Shown here in pieces: positions 36,840-48,966 of a DNA stretch of 64,000 nucleotides. Position 1 is the first letter of the stretch, and each line of letters starts with the position of its first letter. Made by a program: the position numbers and the translations under genes. This DNA comes from Progne subis subis (taxonomy: Eukaryota > Chordata > Aves > Passeriformes > Hirundinidae). The notes below the pieces were generated by a model, which was not told the origin of the DNA, ran no database searches, and was given only the letters and a program-made list of their open reading frames with translations. The DNA is taken from positions 2,170,001-2,234,000 of the forward strand of contig JAKJHU010000016.1 of assembly GCA_022316685.1 (NCBI GenBank). Direction: 5' to 3'.

Positions 36840-37400
36840 ATTTCCCCTTTTTGTTTTGCATTTATGAAGCTGAATACACTGCAGTTGAAGCATGCAGGGT
36901 CACTGTGATCTGAGTGTGAGCCTGAAATCTGGTTACAATTAAATGGCTTGAAGTTATTATGAGCTGGAGGGGGGCGGGTAGGAGTGGGGCCAATATAAAC
37001 AACCATTCCCAAGTGATATTAGTGGTAGGAAAGTGGGTGAAACTCCCCCAGAACATTCTGCCTAAAGGCACTTATGTACAGAACGTCACATGCATTATTC
37101 GGCAGCTCCCCCGGTACAGTTTGAATTCACACTTGTGGGTTTCAGTGGTTCTCAGGTACATTATTACCTATGAACCATATTTTAAAATGCATTCTGAGAT
37201 TTGAGCTAATAATGTGAATGACATTCAGTGAGATTGCCAAATGCTGGTAATTTACTTTCATTTTCACATTAATGTGGGCCCACCTGTGATGAATTGGAAA
37301 CTAAATAAGCACATCAGTTTTAATTAGATATTTCAGTGGCTGGATCTAGTTAAACAGCAGCATTCATTGCTATCTAATAAACAGTCAGAGAGACTTCTGC
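36840..37400. promoter_or_regulatory. Candidate conserved non-coding element
   Basis: A compact run of complex sequence with many homeodomain and related cores: ACAATTAAATGG near 36935, TATTACC near 37163, GAGCTAATAATG near 37202 and TTTTAATTAGATA near 37318. The longest frame that fits is short and unlike any protein I know. A regulatory role is inferred from motif density only. Confidence 0.22.
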
Positions 37401-40400
37401 ATTCTTCACAGTAAGTTCTCTCTCCTTCCAACTCACCCTCTTTTCATTGCTTCCCTCTCTTTCTTACTGGAATATTTTAGAGGAGGTGATCTAAGCAGGT
37501 GACATTCTACCAACTTAATAATATGGTTATCAGAGAATTGGCTGATACACATGATTTTCCAAATTATACAGAAATTTTGAAGGCTCTCATTATTGTTTTA
37601 TTCTGTGAGAAAAACAAAACAAAATCCAAAGAAAACAGAATTAGTTCACAGCTAGGTTTACCAAAATGGAAATGGCTTTCTATTGAGTCATGGACTCCTG
37701 CCACTGCACCCTTGGGACCCAGTTTCAGTTAGCTGGTGAAAATATGGGTACAGCTGGAACAATTTCTGTTCCTGTGGGGGCAGGGACCTGCAAGAGGGAT
37801 GGAAATAGTCAGTGTTGTGTTGGAAGGAGTCAGGCCAGCAACCTGGGAAGGGTTTGTTTTGCTTTTTTTTGTCCTGGCCTGGGTGCTGATTACAAAAACT
37901 GCCTCGTGCCTCAGTTTCCTCACCAACAAGCCACCAGTAAGGCTGAAAGGCAGCTTTAATATGCTGAATTATCAGTGTTTTTTTCTGAGGCTAGCAGCAA
38001 GCTGTTGTTGTTTTCTCTTTCAGTTGCCAGTCATTTGGTGAAATAATAATGCTTCAGTCTGAAGACTTTGTATATCTTTGCTTCTCAAGTGAATGCAGAG
38101 CTTTTTTCTGTCTTTATTCCACGTTTTCTCCAGGAGTTTTGCAGTATGACCCTCATTTCCTAGGCAGTTTTCAATAGAAACTTGAGATCTAGGCTGCTGC
38201 CATATTGAACAAGCCCATTTCAAGGCAGCTTTGTGAGAGAGAAAGGGCACCAAGTTGAATCTTAATCTATTTTTCATTCTTCTGTAACATCTTGACATAT
38301 CGAATGCCAACTTAGGAAAAAAAGAAGTCTATGCAATTATATTTCTCTTTGCAAATAAAACTAATTTAGGTAACTACTTTTAGAGATATTAATTAATGAT
38401 TAACAGACATAGCAGATGTAGGTGTAACCTAACAGGAATAAATTTTGAACTAGAGCTTTCCTTGTACCTCTAACTTCCTACTCACTATTCAATTAAGGGG
38501 TGACATGCTTGGAGCACCTTTTAGGAGCTGCAGCTGATATAGGTAAAGTTTCAACTTTCAAGTAGCTTTGTGTTTTTACTACCTCTGGCTCTATTTTTCT
38601 GATTTGTATTTTGAAGAAAGGTCAAACAAGTTCATAAATAGAGCAGATAGAGTGCTGATGAAGAAGAGCATTATTTGGGACCAGAAAACATGTGTAAAAC
38701 ATGAAAAATATTTTCCCAAGTCCCACTTTTTTGCCTTGACATTTCAGTCTACTAGCTAAGAAATATTTTGGGGTCCATTTTGTGAATAACCATGTTATTC
38801 AGAAACAACACAAGAAAGAGCAGGGAGAACCTGAAACAAAATTCATATCCAATTCAGATTTCAGTCAGTTTAATTTAAAAATATGCATGTTCTTATAAAA
38901 AAGATACTGATATTTAGCATTAGATCTCATGACTAATGGTTTAAAACTGACCATGCTTTCTGAGCATAACCTCCAGTGTTGTCTCAACGTATACCCAGGC
39001 TATGAAGGCCTACAAGATGGTGTGTGAGATTCCCAGGAAAAGTTCCTCCCAGGCTTTCCTTCCCCAAACCCTCTCTGAAAGGGGAAAGAAGTTCTCTAAA
39101 TAATCTTAACCTGCTGAAAATAAAATTGGGCTGACAGCTTCCCAAACCCAAGTGTATAGCTTTAAGCACATTCCAGAGCATTTAAACAGTTGAACATATT
39201 TTGACAAAAATACTTTCTTGTAATAGCTTTAAAGAAACAGAAAAGATGCACTAAATGAACACTGTAATGAGGAAAATATAATTTAACACCCCTGGTTTTA
39301 GATGGCCTCCCTGCTCCTAGAGCAGCAGAGGTTTGTAATAAAGCTTGTCTGAAACTGAATTTAAAGAACATATTTTACGTAGATTTAGTGCTGCGTTGAT
39401 GTATCTTTTTCTAGCATGAGTAGTAGTCATTGTCTTCAGCTAGCCCATTTAATACTTGAAACATAATGAGTTTCAAAAAACACCTGCCCTAGGTCCTAGT
39501 CTTGCAAAGCACTGTACATAACAACATACAACAGTTGCTAGATTAACAGAGTCACCCAACAAGTCAACTCCTTTAATTTGGGATGGTGCACAGAAGCTGT
39601 GCAATGAGAAAGAAAAGGTGGTGTAGGAACAGGAGCATAGCGAGAGGGGTCTGGCTTGGCTGTGCACGCCAGCAGCTGCCATTCAGAGCGCCTGAACCCA
39701 CAGCCATCCCGCAGGAGTCAGTGAGATATCACAGCCCTCTCCCTTTCTCTGAAATTGGGGGTGGGAGGATAATGCTTAGCTGCTTAAAATAAAGAATACG
39801 ATTAAAGTTAAATCTAGAAAGTACCTTGAATCCTGTGTAGAGGTACTTCCTGGAAATGATAGAGAATAAGGCATGAACATGTGCAAGTGCTCTCTAAATA
39901 ATAAGGCATCAAAGTGTATTTTTTGACTCAGATGAAATGCTGTTCAGAAAGGCATTTCCAGGAGCTTGTTCAAAATGTGTGTGAGAGAGAAAAATGGGTT
40001 AAAATTTCTAGGCAGATATTGACTCATCATATCATAACAAAACCTGCTAGAGCTGGTTAATGATGTGTCTGATACTTCAGCAAGTGACATAATGTTGAAA
40101 TTTGGAATCAAAGCTGTCAGGAAATTGCTCCTTGCTCAAACACACAATATTCATGATGAAAACCTGTTGTAATCTCCCTCTCCTGAGCCATTATGCTAAA
40201 GGGGCAAGAGGGAGTATTGCCTGGTGACATATCTTTCTGATCCTTCCTGAAGTGCTGCAGCTTTCAGAGAAGTTTCTAGGCATGGTTTCCTCTGATGACT
40301 GCTAATATGATACGGCAGTCCTTCAAAGGAGCAGAATGCATAGGGCTGCAGCTTTGGGGCTTATTTATGCAATCAGCAATTATGACTTTTTTTCCTCCCA

Positions 40401-42123
40401 GCTAAATAGCTCAACATGCAAATAGTAAACTGAAGGGCACAGTCCTTTCCACACTGTACTGCCATTTCTCCCCTCTTTTTAAGGTGGCAGCCATGTTCCT
40501 TGGAATTCTGGTTTTCTCAGCTTGCTGCTTGGAGGTGAAGGGGGATAATGTCAGGAAAGAATCCATTCTGGACTGTCTCTTCCTGAACATAAAACTATAA
40601 GTGCTTGATTGTGTATTAGTGTCTGCTAGTTGGCTCTGCCAATGAATTTATGCTATAGGAGTGGTGTGGAAGAAAACTCATACCTCTACTACGAAATTAG
40701 TTAAGGAAGAAATATACTAAAATCTTTAAGGATATTTGCATGGTCAAGTTGCTCAATACTCTCTGTCTGTGATGTAAATACAGGTAGGTGGAGGTTTTCT
40801 CTTTTCTTTGACACTGACTCCTTTCTTTTCTTCTTTAGATCAGCAAAGCTATCTACTTTTTTTTTTTTTTTCCCTGCCCCTCCCCCCAAGATTAACTTAA
40901 TGGTTTAATACAGCAAGTAAATGTGTAGTGTCTCGGGTGGAATTCAGCCTCTCATCTTCAAGAGGCTGTTTTTGGTGTACATCTCTGATGGGAAATTGAG
41001 GTGATTGAATTTCTTTCTGCCTATGTTCCGTTGATGGAAATTGCTATGGACTAAATCAAGGATGTCTGGTGCACCCATGAATCAATTCCTGAGCTGCCTG
41101 CTTTATTACAAACTCCTGGCTGAGTTTGGGATTCAAGTGCAGTGTCCCCATGTAGCACAGCATGATGGGCGTGGGGCACCTGCACATGTGAGCAGTCAAA
41201 TCTCTAAAGCCCAGGGTAACTACTGTCACAATTAAGCGTAAATCTGACAGTGTTTGGACTTGGGAAGGTTTTTTGGGAGCTTAGGTGGAATGACAGCTTA
41301 AGCCTGGATCATGATGACGTACCTGGGTTTTGGTCATGTGTGTTGGATTAGATTTAAGTGGCCAGGGATTCTCAGGCTCTGCATTGACGTGCCTGATGGC
41401 TTAAAACATCTAGAGTTTTGGGCATATTGCTCCAGCTTGATCCTCACAACACACATGAAAGGTCTATGATGAAAATATCTGTTTAGATTAAAACAACATT
41501 CAGGTTGTCAGAACAAGCTCCCAGGTCATGCTCCCAGGGTAAATCACTGCAGTGGTTTGTCTGAACTTGGAGGTAGGAATTCTTAGACCCCCATACCAGA
41601 CAAAAAGGCAACAAAGACCCAAAGCTGGGGGCTGGGCTACGGGATGGAGGTGGCTAGAGAACTCATGTTTCCATTCTCTGCCTGGGGCTTGGTCCCAGCA
41701 TGCTCAAAAGCAGTGCTGTGCAGTCCTGTGGCATTGCCCACTTGGTGTGAGACTGGATCCTGCCTTGCTACAACCACCATCAGTTCAGACCAGGCACTGC
41801 CCACCTCAGGCCATCTCACTGGTACCAGCAGTATCAAGCCTGTGTTTAAAATGTCACATTCTCTTAATCCAGCTCTACTTGTCTACTTGTCTATAATCCA
41901 TACATGTATTGTGAATTCATACTTTTTTTTTTTTTTTGGAAGAAGAAAGGAGTATTATGTCTGCAACATTTATTTATAGCAGCTGACAAGTAGTACTTTG
42001 GGGAGTTTCCTTTTTTAAAGATGGCTAACAAGGGAACAAATCCTCTCTCAAAACTGTGAAACAGTTTCATGGTTCTTCTATAAACATTTTGGTGGCATTA
42101 CAACTCCCTTCTGCCCAGACCAT

Positions 42124-42178
42124 TTCTGTCTTTCTGTCTGTCTTCCTGTCTGTCTTTTTGTCTGTCTTTCTGTCTTTC
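42124..42178. repeat. (TCTG/TCTT)n interrupted tetranucleotide repeat
   Basis: TCTG and TCTT units alternate with a few CCTG and TTTT interruptions over about 55 bp. On the minus strand this gives the Lys-Asp-Arg-Gln string of a chance open frame, which is why that frame looks repetitive. Confidence 0.9.
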
Positions 42179-43559
42179 AATTTGCATTGCAGGGAAGCAC
42201 TGGTAGCAGGGAGACTTTTCTGACTGTAGTTTTGAGAGAGGATCAGTTTTCAGCCCAGCATTTGATGCCTCACTTCTGGAAAGGGGGCTGATTTTGACCT
42301 TCCCAATCTGCAATATTTCTTGCTTGCAGCTTGAGGTGTTTGTTCCTGGGGCTGCTGCTTCTTGTGAATCTATCTCTGTGCTGACATTTGGCTATTCCAC
42401 CCAAACCATTGACTATGGGCAGCTGTTGACAGAGTTTTTGCCTCTCTTTCCCCCAAAAGATAAATTATCTGTCAGATCAGCTTGCTGAAATCACTTGCCC
42501 TGCTGCCATGGGATGTTTAGATCCTATGAAAATCCGGGAGAAAAGGGAAGAGAAAGGAAGAGACCAGGAAAACTGTAGGAGCAGGGCTGTCCCTTTCAGA
42601 GGTAGGCTGCCTTTCCACAAAAGCCACAATGTCAAACTGCTCCCAGTGGCACTAGATTACCTCTCCTTGCAGTCTAAAAAATTAGATGGAGGGCTCTCAG
42701 TCCTTGTGTAGCCATCCTCATGGCGGAGCCCAGCCTGCAGGACAAATGGCTCAGCTGTGCCAGCCCTGGCACCTCTGGAAAGCTGTCTCTGCTGTTATTT
42801 GTGGTGGTCCAGCAGCTGCTATGGGAACAGCCCAGCCTTTTGGCTGGCAGTGGCGTGGCACACAGTGGTCACTTGTAAACCCCACTGCTGCCCCAGAGTC
42901 CTGGCCACTGGTGGAAAGGTGAACTGTAGCCCCTGGTTCCTGGCACACATCCCTGTGGCTCTGGGGAACAGCATCCCCACAGATGGCACAGTGCTGCAGG
43001 TGCCACCAGGTGTTCAGATGCAATGTGAGATGTTTTGGTAGGAGAGATGCTGGTCTACTCGTGTGGTCATCAATGCAGGCTCGAGGAAGCCAGGAGCTTC
43101 CTCCTATTGGTGAGAGATGTGTCTGTGAGAATAGATTGCAGGGCTACTTAATTCAATAAATGCCTCACTGAGATCCTTAGAGCAGCTTCAGATCTATAAA
43201 GCCACTTCAGTGAGTTCATATCCTGAATAAATATTATGCAGTTAGCTTCTCCCCTGCGTATTAAAGTACAACAGTGTGATGCCATGTTGACAGGGAACAA
43301 CATGGGATGTAACACAGGAGGGTTAAACAGATTTCAAATAAGATCAGAAAGATTACCCCATTTTTTTCAAGGTGGTTATCAAGGTATTTTCAAATTCCTG
43401 TGTCTGAGTGTAAAAAGTCTCCTGTGAAGGAGATGTATGTTATTTTCTGGCCATCTTAAATGTCAAAATGAAGTTGTTTCCTATAAAAAATAAATGCCTG
43501 TTCTCTCTGCAGAAGTATATCATATTTTAGTGTATGTTGCTCTCAGGTTTTCAATTAGA

Positions 43560-43700
43560 ACTTTGAATCACATTCCTGATTAGTAACAAGCAATCAATCA
43601 TAATTAATTAGTTAAAATGTTCAACCGTTAAAATCATTACCATTAATTAAAATAATTATCTCTATTTTGGCTGCACTTCATTGCCATTTCAGGGAAATGT
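43560..43700. promoter_or_regulatory. Homeodomain/PBX-type site cluster
   Basis: CAATCAATCA (43591-43600) is followed at once by TAATTAATTAG (43601-43611), with more TTAATTAA and ATAATTAT cores up to about 43660. ATCAATCA is the complement of the TGATTGAT composite site known for PBX-HOX dimers. The cluster is dense but lies in AT-rich sequence, where such cores also arise by chance. Confidence 0.25.
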
Positions 43701-44954
43701 GTTGCTTAACTCTACCTTTAGCACTCAGTAGGGGATTGTGGTGACTAAAACATGCATGAGAGGTGGGGGTGTGACTTTCAAAAAGCTGGGTTTTGTAGTG
43801 TAGTCCTAGTTAGTTTTAAGTAGATGCAAACAAATACACCACTTACGTTTTTAGTAAAGAGATTTATCCTTAACTTAATAATATACCTCATATCTGCAGA
43901 GATGGACTGTCAGCAGAGTTCTTTTCTAAGGAATTTGTTCCTTATAACTATATATTTCATAATTCTCTTCATAAATAAAATACAAAATTGATGGGGTTTA
44001 TGCAGTATCATATAGGGCATGCTCATTCATGGGTAAAGATCACTTTTTTCAAGATGTATGCTAATGAAGGTAAACATAGGTCAGACACTGCAGGAAAGAT
44101 TCTGCTTCTACTGAACAAGTATGTTTGACTCAGAAGGGAAAGTATTAGGATACACCTAAGCAAAGGACTTAAGAATCATTGCAGTGACTACAAACTGCTT
44201 TGTCACTACAGGAGTTCTACAGTTTCATGAAACATACTTGTATCCCCAAAGGAATGAACTTATTCTGTCTCTCAAAGAGAAAGAACTAGACAAGATTCAG
44301 GAATAAAGTAAAAATTTGCCTAGGTTCCTGGTACTTAGTTAAGTTTCAATAAAGGGAATGCATGCTACGAGGAAAGAATTTTTTTTTAAATATGCACCCT
44401 AAGAAGCAAGATATACAGGAAGATAAAAGCCGTCAAAAAACAGGTCTTTCAGAATTTGTAAAGGGAAAGACAAACCTTTCCAGTTAAAGTGTAGGCAGAT
44501 TAAATATAAGGTAATTCCTGCTCCTAATCCCCCACCATTTCTTTACCTGTCCCTTAAAAGCTTATTTGAAAAAGTGTTTTCCATTTTGAATGTTATGAAA
44601 AATGGTTGAGTAGAGAATAATTTCACTGTAGCTGGATATGAGCAATACATTTGTCACTCCAGGTGTGGTGGATCTTTAAACTACAGCATCTCTCAACTAC
44701 AGCACTGCTTTATCCCTGGATGCCTCCTGCTCCCCAGCAGTCAGGGCCACAGGTGTGACACCTGGAGGTCCAGTGCAAGGTGCATGGAGAGCTCAGACAT
44801 CAGCAGAGGAGGAAGCAGCTTCTTTAAAACTACTTATTGTGGCTGTAAACTGGATGCAAGGATTTCTGCTACTGCACACCACGCTTAAACCTTGAACAGC
44901 CCGGGATGATTTCTCCTGCCTTAGGTACCATTGAATTTTTTGATCATAATGTTA

Positions 44955-45270
44955 GTTCTGAAGGTCACTTTGTCCAACACATCTGAATGAGTGACTCTGG
45001 TCACTGCAAGTTGTTCAGGGCTCTGTACAATTGCTTTTAACTAACTCAAAGGTTGGAGAATCCAGAGCCTCTCTGGGCAACTTGAGCCAGTGTTCAACTA
45101 CTCCGGCAGTAAAAAAATAAATTCACGTATTTAAACAGAATTTATTGCTTTCCAATCTGCGTTCCTTGCCTCTTGTTCTGTCACTGGAAATCTCTCAGAA
45201 GTGTCTGGCTACGCTGCCTTTACCCCCTCCCATCAGATTATTATTCTCCTCTTATTTCTCCATGCTTCAG
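44955..45270 (-). mobile_element. Old CR1 LINE, 3' region
   Basis: On the plus strand this reads as antisense CR1: GAAGGTCACTTTGTCCAACA at the 3' edge, then GAATCCAGAGCCTCTCTGGG, CAACTTGAGCCAGTGTTCAA and CAGTAAAAAAATAAATTCAC. The most diagnostic part follows: TTGCCTCTTGTTCTGTCACT and ACCCCCTCCCATCAGATTAT. The pattern fits an older CR1 subfamily with a different 3' end from the copies at 9334 and 26440. It is heavily diverged and limited to the 3' few hundred bases. Confidence 0.85.
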
Positions 45271-48200
45271 TTGGTGAAGGTTTCCTGTACTTATAAAAAT
45301 GGTCAGCACACACTTGGGTCACTTTGGTCTGAAATATGGCCTTAATTTCCTGGAACTGTGATTTGGATAGCTGTTCATTGAGAGACCCTTCTTTTCCCAC
45401 CTGGGACCTTCTGCTGTGTAGCTATTTTTTTAATAGGTGTAATATCACCTTACAGATTTGACACTCAGCTATGACAGCCACAAATCTGCCTTTTGAAAAA
45501 TCTTTTTTATCTGGAAGGTGGATGATGCCTACCTAAGACACATGAATTGGAATAAGGACACTTGAGTTCTGCTCTCTGTCACAAATTTTTTGTATGACCT
45601 GAGATGTCTCATTAACAACTGACCAAAAGCCTGTTGGGAGTCTTTTCATTTACCTTAATGGGCTTTGAATTAGGTGCTTAACTTTCTCATACTCACTGTC
45701 CAATTTATATAAAGGAGATGGTGTTATTTGCCTATCTCGTTGGGCTGTCACAAAGTGAAATACACTACGACAAAGGATTTTGCGATCACTGAGTAGAGAG
45801 TGCTATTCAAGTGCAAAGTATTATATAAACCTTTAGAAGCAGTAATAAAAGTGCTAGTGTTTCCTTGAAAAACTATGATTTCTTTTCACCTTTATATTTC
45901 TAGAAAGGCTTGTCATTTCATGTTTCTCCAAGGAATACAGCATCCTCTGAAGCATGCAGGGTCCAGCCTAGCATCACATCTCAATGGCCTTAGCCAGAGG
46001 ACAAGGTGAAAATTTCACTGTGCTGTAATTAAAATTTTGTGAATTTGAAGTTATATACACTAGTGTAGCAGGGAAACTTCATTCATGTGCTATGGGATCA
46101 TGACGTGATGTTACAAAGGGAATAGAGAGAAACTTCATACTTTTTCTGTGTTATTTTGCAGGGGTGATCAAACCACCAGGAGCTTCTGAATATTTGTGGA
46201 TTTTAGCAGATGCAAAAATCTCAGCTAATCAGAGAAAAGAAATTGAATAGTTCTATTTGTACCTGCAAGATATAGTATAGAAAAACATAAACATTACCAC
46301 ATCATTGTAAGCTAAGTTTTACACTGTTTTTGTCTTTTTTTTTTTTTCCTTCTTTTTGTGTTTGCAAGAGGTAACTTGTTTTAAAAATAATAAAGATATT
46401 TTTTTTTGCATTTGCTACTGATTGTCTGTGGCTAAATATGATTATAAAAGAAACTCAAGTATTTTCATGCGTATTCGTTCCGGCCAAGAGTACCTCCTCC
46501 AGGTACAAGTCTGACATAAATTCTAAATACCAACAAAATGCTATTCAATATTCAGATATTTACTCCTATTTCTAGAACAGGTAAATTTTAAGTAAAGCTC
46601 TACACCGTATTAAGTTCAGCCAGTGCCTCATTGTTTCCATTTGGTTTGACTTCCTGAAACAATGATTCCAGGCTTCAGATGGGAAAAGAGAGGCCAAAAA
46701 GTTTGTGTCATCTTTTTGTAGTGAAGCACTCATTAGTACCTGTTTCCAGTTCCAAGCAGGATTTAAACTTGCACCAGAGTCCAGAACATCATATCTTTCT
46801 TGTTCTGTTTCGGTTCTCTAAGACCTTAATAATTTAAACAAAAGTGGTAAAACCAAGAACCCCATTAAGCATTGCTTCTGTACAAAGGAGGGGAAAAAAG
46901 ATTGATTTGCTAGAGGTTATCGTGAAATAACTCTCTCCAAATCTTCGTGATTCTTAATATCTTAAGTTCATTGCTATGTTCCCCTGCCGGCCTGTGTGCT
47001 TCAGCGTCTTAAATGCTAGCATTAAAAATTATATCATAGCCAAAAAAAAGTATTACAGGTTTAAATCCTGCTTGAAGGACCCAGTATGTTGGCAGTAATA
47101 AAGAAAGCTACTTGAAGAATGTAAGAAGTTGCTAATCAGATTGTTAATTGAGTACACGAGACTCACATAATAGAGAGGCAAAAAACTGAGAAGGTGACAA
47201 TGATAGCCAGACTTCATCTGTTGAGTTGGAATTAATGATGAACAAAATCAAGATCCCTTTGTGGTTGATTCTTGTACAGCTGCAACCAAATATAAAAGAC
47301 CCATCAAAGAAATCAACTCATTAGTAATTCTGTGCAACTTCAAATAGAAATTCTTAACCCCTCATCAGCCTTTCTCTGATAACTCCTTAAAAGCTGTGTT
47401 AAAAAAAACCAAAACCCCCCATTATTTGCTCCATCAACTCAAAGAAATGGCCTGCAGGAACATAGCATAAACTGAAGCTTTTAAAAACAGATCTATCTAT
47501 AGGTAGAACAGTCAAAGCGAAAATATATTGTGACATGCAAAATCTCCCCAAGTCACTCATGTCACACAGTGTCAATAGCCTGTCCGCTTCACAGAAAAAC
47601 TAACCCCAGATTCAAATAATTTTAATATTGTAGCAAAAACTGACAAAAACCAGTGAAATCAGAAATAAAGCTGCCACTGTGTCCTTATTGCACTGTCATT
47701 TTGTCTGTAACTCTCCCCACTGGGAAAAGTTGCCAAACCAAGGGTGAATTAAAGATTGTGTCTCTATAATGTTGGAAAATAATGTGTTTTCAGGGCAAGC
47801 CTTCATAAGATTTGAACAGTCTATTCTACCATCTCGTTGCCACTGCAACATTTAATTTATCTCAGTGGGTCTGCTGTGATAAAGAATTGCAGGCGTGGAC
47901 ATTTAGTTGATATTTTTGAAGTTTGATTTTATAAGGTGATACGCAATCCGGAAATGGTGTTTTATTATGCTGGTGAAAGTGCTTATTAAAGCTCTTAAAA
48001 CTTCAGTCTTGTAGGCTTTTAAACAATCTAAAAAGTGATTGAGTATGTGAGTGGGAGATTAGCTCCTAGGAAGCTTTATTTTTGTATAGTCTCATGTGAA
48101 TTATGTGTGATTATACAACTGTATTAACAGAAGTTTGTTAATGAAATGTCTATTATATCTGTTTTAAGACTCTGTAATTTAAGTTTTGTGTATTTTAAGT

Positions 48201-48390
48201 TTTTGCTGCAGTAGGGCACTTAGCATCTTAGAAAAAATAGCAGTTGTATAAAATTTAATGGTAGGGAAATATCCCAAAGATATTATTTTGATCAGCAGTA
48301 AACTATGTATTGAAGAGTATACAGAAATATATACAATATATATTCAATATATGTATTGACTAGTATACAGTATATTTTAAAATACTTTTT

Positions 48391-48966
48391 TCACTTTATT
48401 GATCTCCTTTTCCGTTGTTGCAATTTTCCTTCCAAACAGGTATTTTGCAGTAGGCAGTAGCACACGTTTGTGAATGATTTTAAAAACTCAGAAATGCTCT
48501 TGGCTAAAATCTGCAGCAGTTGGAAAGATCTTTGTAAGAGAATGATACCGATTCTTACTCTGCAAGTAGTTGTGGCGTGTATCAATGTGTCTGCTGAATG
48601 GAGTGGACAAGTGGACTTCTTGTTGGCACGTCTGAATTTTTTGAAATATACTGTTTCCGGTTTATCTTTGAGGACCAGCCTTGAGACTGAATACTGAGGA
48701 ACTCTTGAGTTTTGTGAAGTCTTTCTGAGCTGCCTGATTGTTTCCCGGTGCTCTCTTGGAGAGCTCTTGGGGAGCTGAATGTGATGTTTTTGTCTGGAGG
48801 CCATGTTCTGCCATCCGACTGCCCCGGTTCCTTGAAAAACACAAAGGAGAAGTGGCAACACTGAGAAAAGTAATTCAAATGGTAGGAAAAGAGGTGGGTG
48901 GGTGGGTGCATGTTGGTGAGAGAGGAACATTTTGTACCACAATGTGTTCCTTCCTGCTGGATTCAC
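48391..48966 (-). other. Longest open frame in window, unidentified
   Basis: The minus strand is open for 191 codons from 48966, where the first codon is GTG and not ATG, to a stop at 48391. A second minus frame is open from 48911 to 48582. A strong acceptor-like sequence (CTTTTCTCAG, ending at plus position 48861) would start a 93-codon terminal exon in that second frame. All three minus frames are open between 48844 and 48662. Translations are serine- and lysine-rich with no recognisable domain. Possible readings are a real exon of an unknown gene, an unrecognised old repeat, or chance. I cannot choose a frame with confidence. Confidence 0.15.

Larger units (their letters stand above)
27661..44954. 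other. About 17 kb without recognised interspersed repeats
   Basis: No CR1, LTR or DNA transposon copy is recognisable by eye in this interval. It contains simple repeats (30610-30634, 33871-33888, 36778-36806, 42124-42178), a short telomere-like motif (29481-29498) and the possible short exon at 30441-30562. It also has patches rich in homeodomain-type sites (30220-30620, 36840-37400, 43560-43700). GC-richer low-CpG patches lie at 34874-35210, 41550-41840 and 42690-43040 and open overlapping frames on both strands without family resemblance. No gene is identified. Confidence 0.5.

Noticed and set aside
42098..42313. 71-codon minus frame with repeated Lys-Asp-Arg-Gln
   Set aside because: The repeat in the translation comes from the (TCTG/TCTT)n simple repeat.
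47059..47069. GGTTTAAATCC resembling a tRNA B-box
   Set aside because: No A-box, no cloverleaf and no terminator at the expected spacing, so neither a tRNA nor a tRNA-derived SINE is supported.
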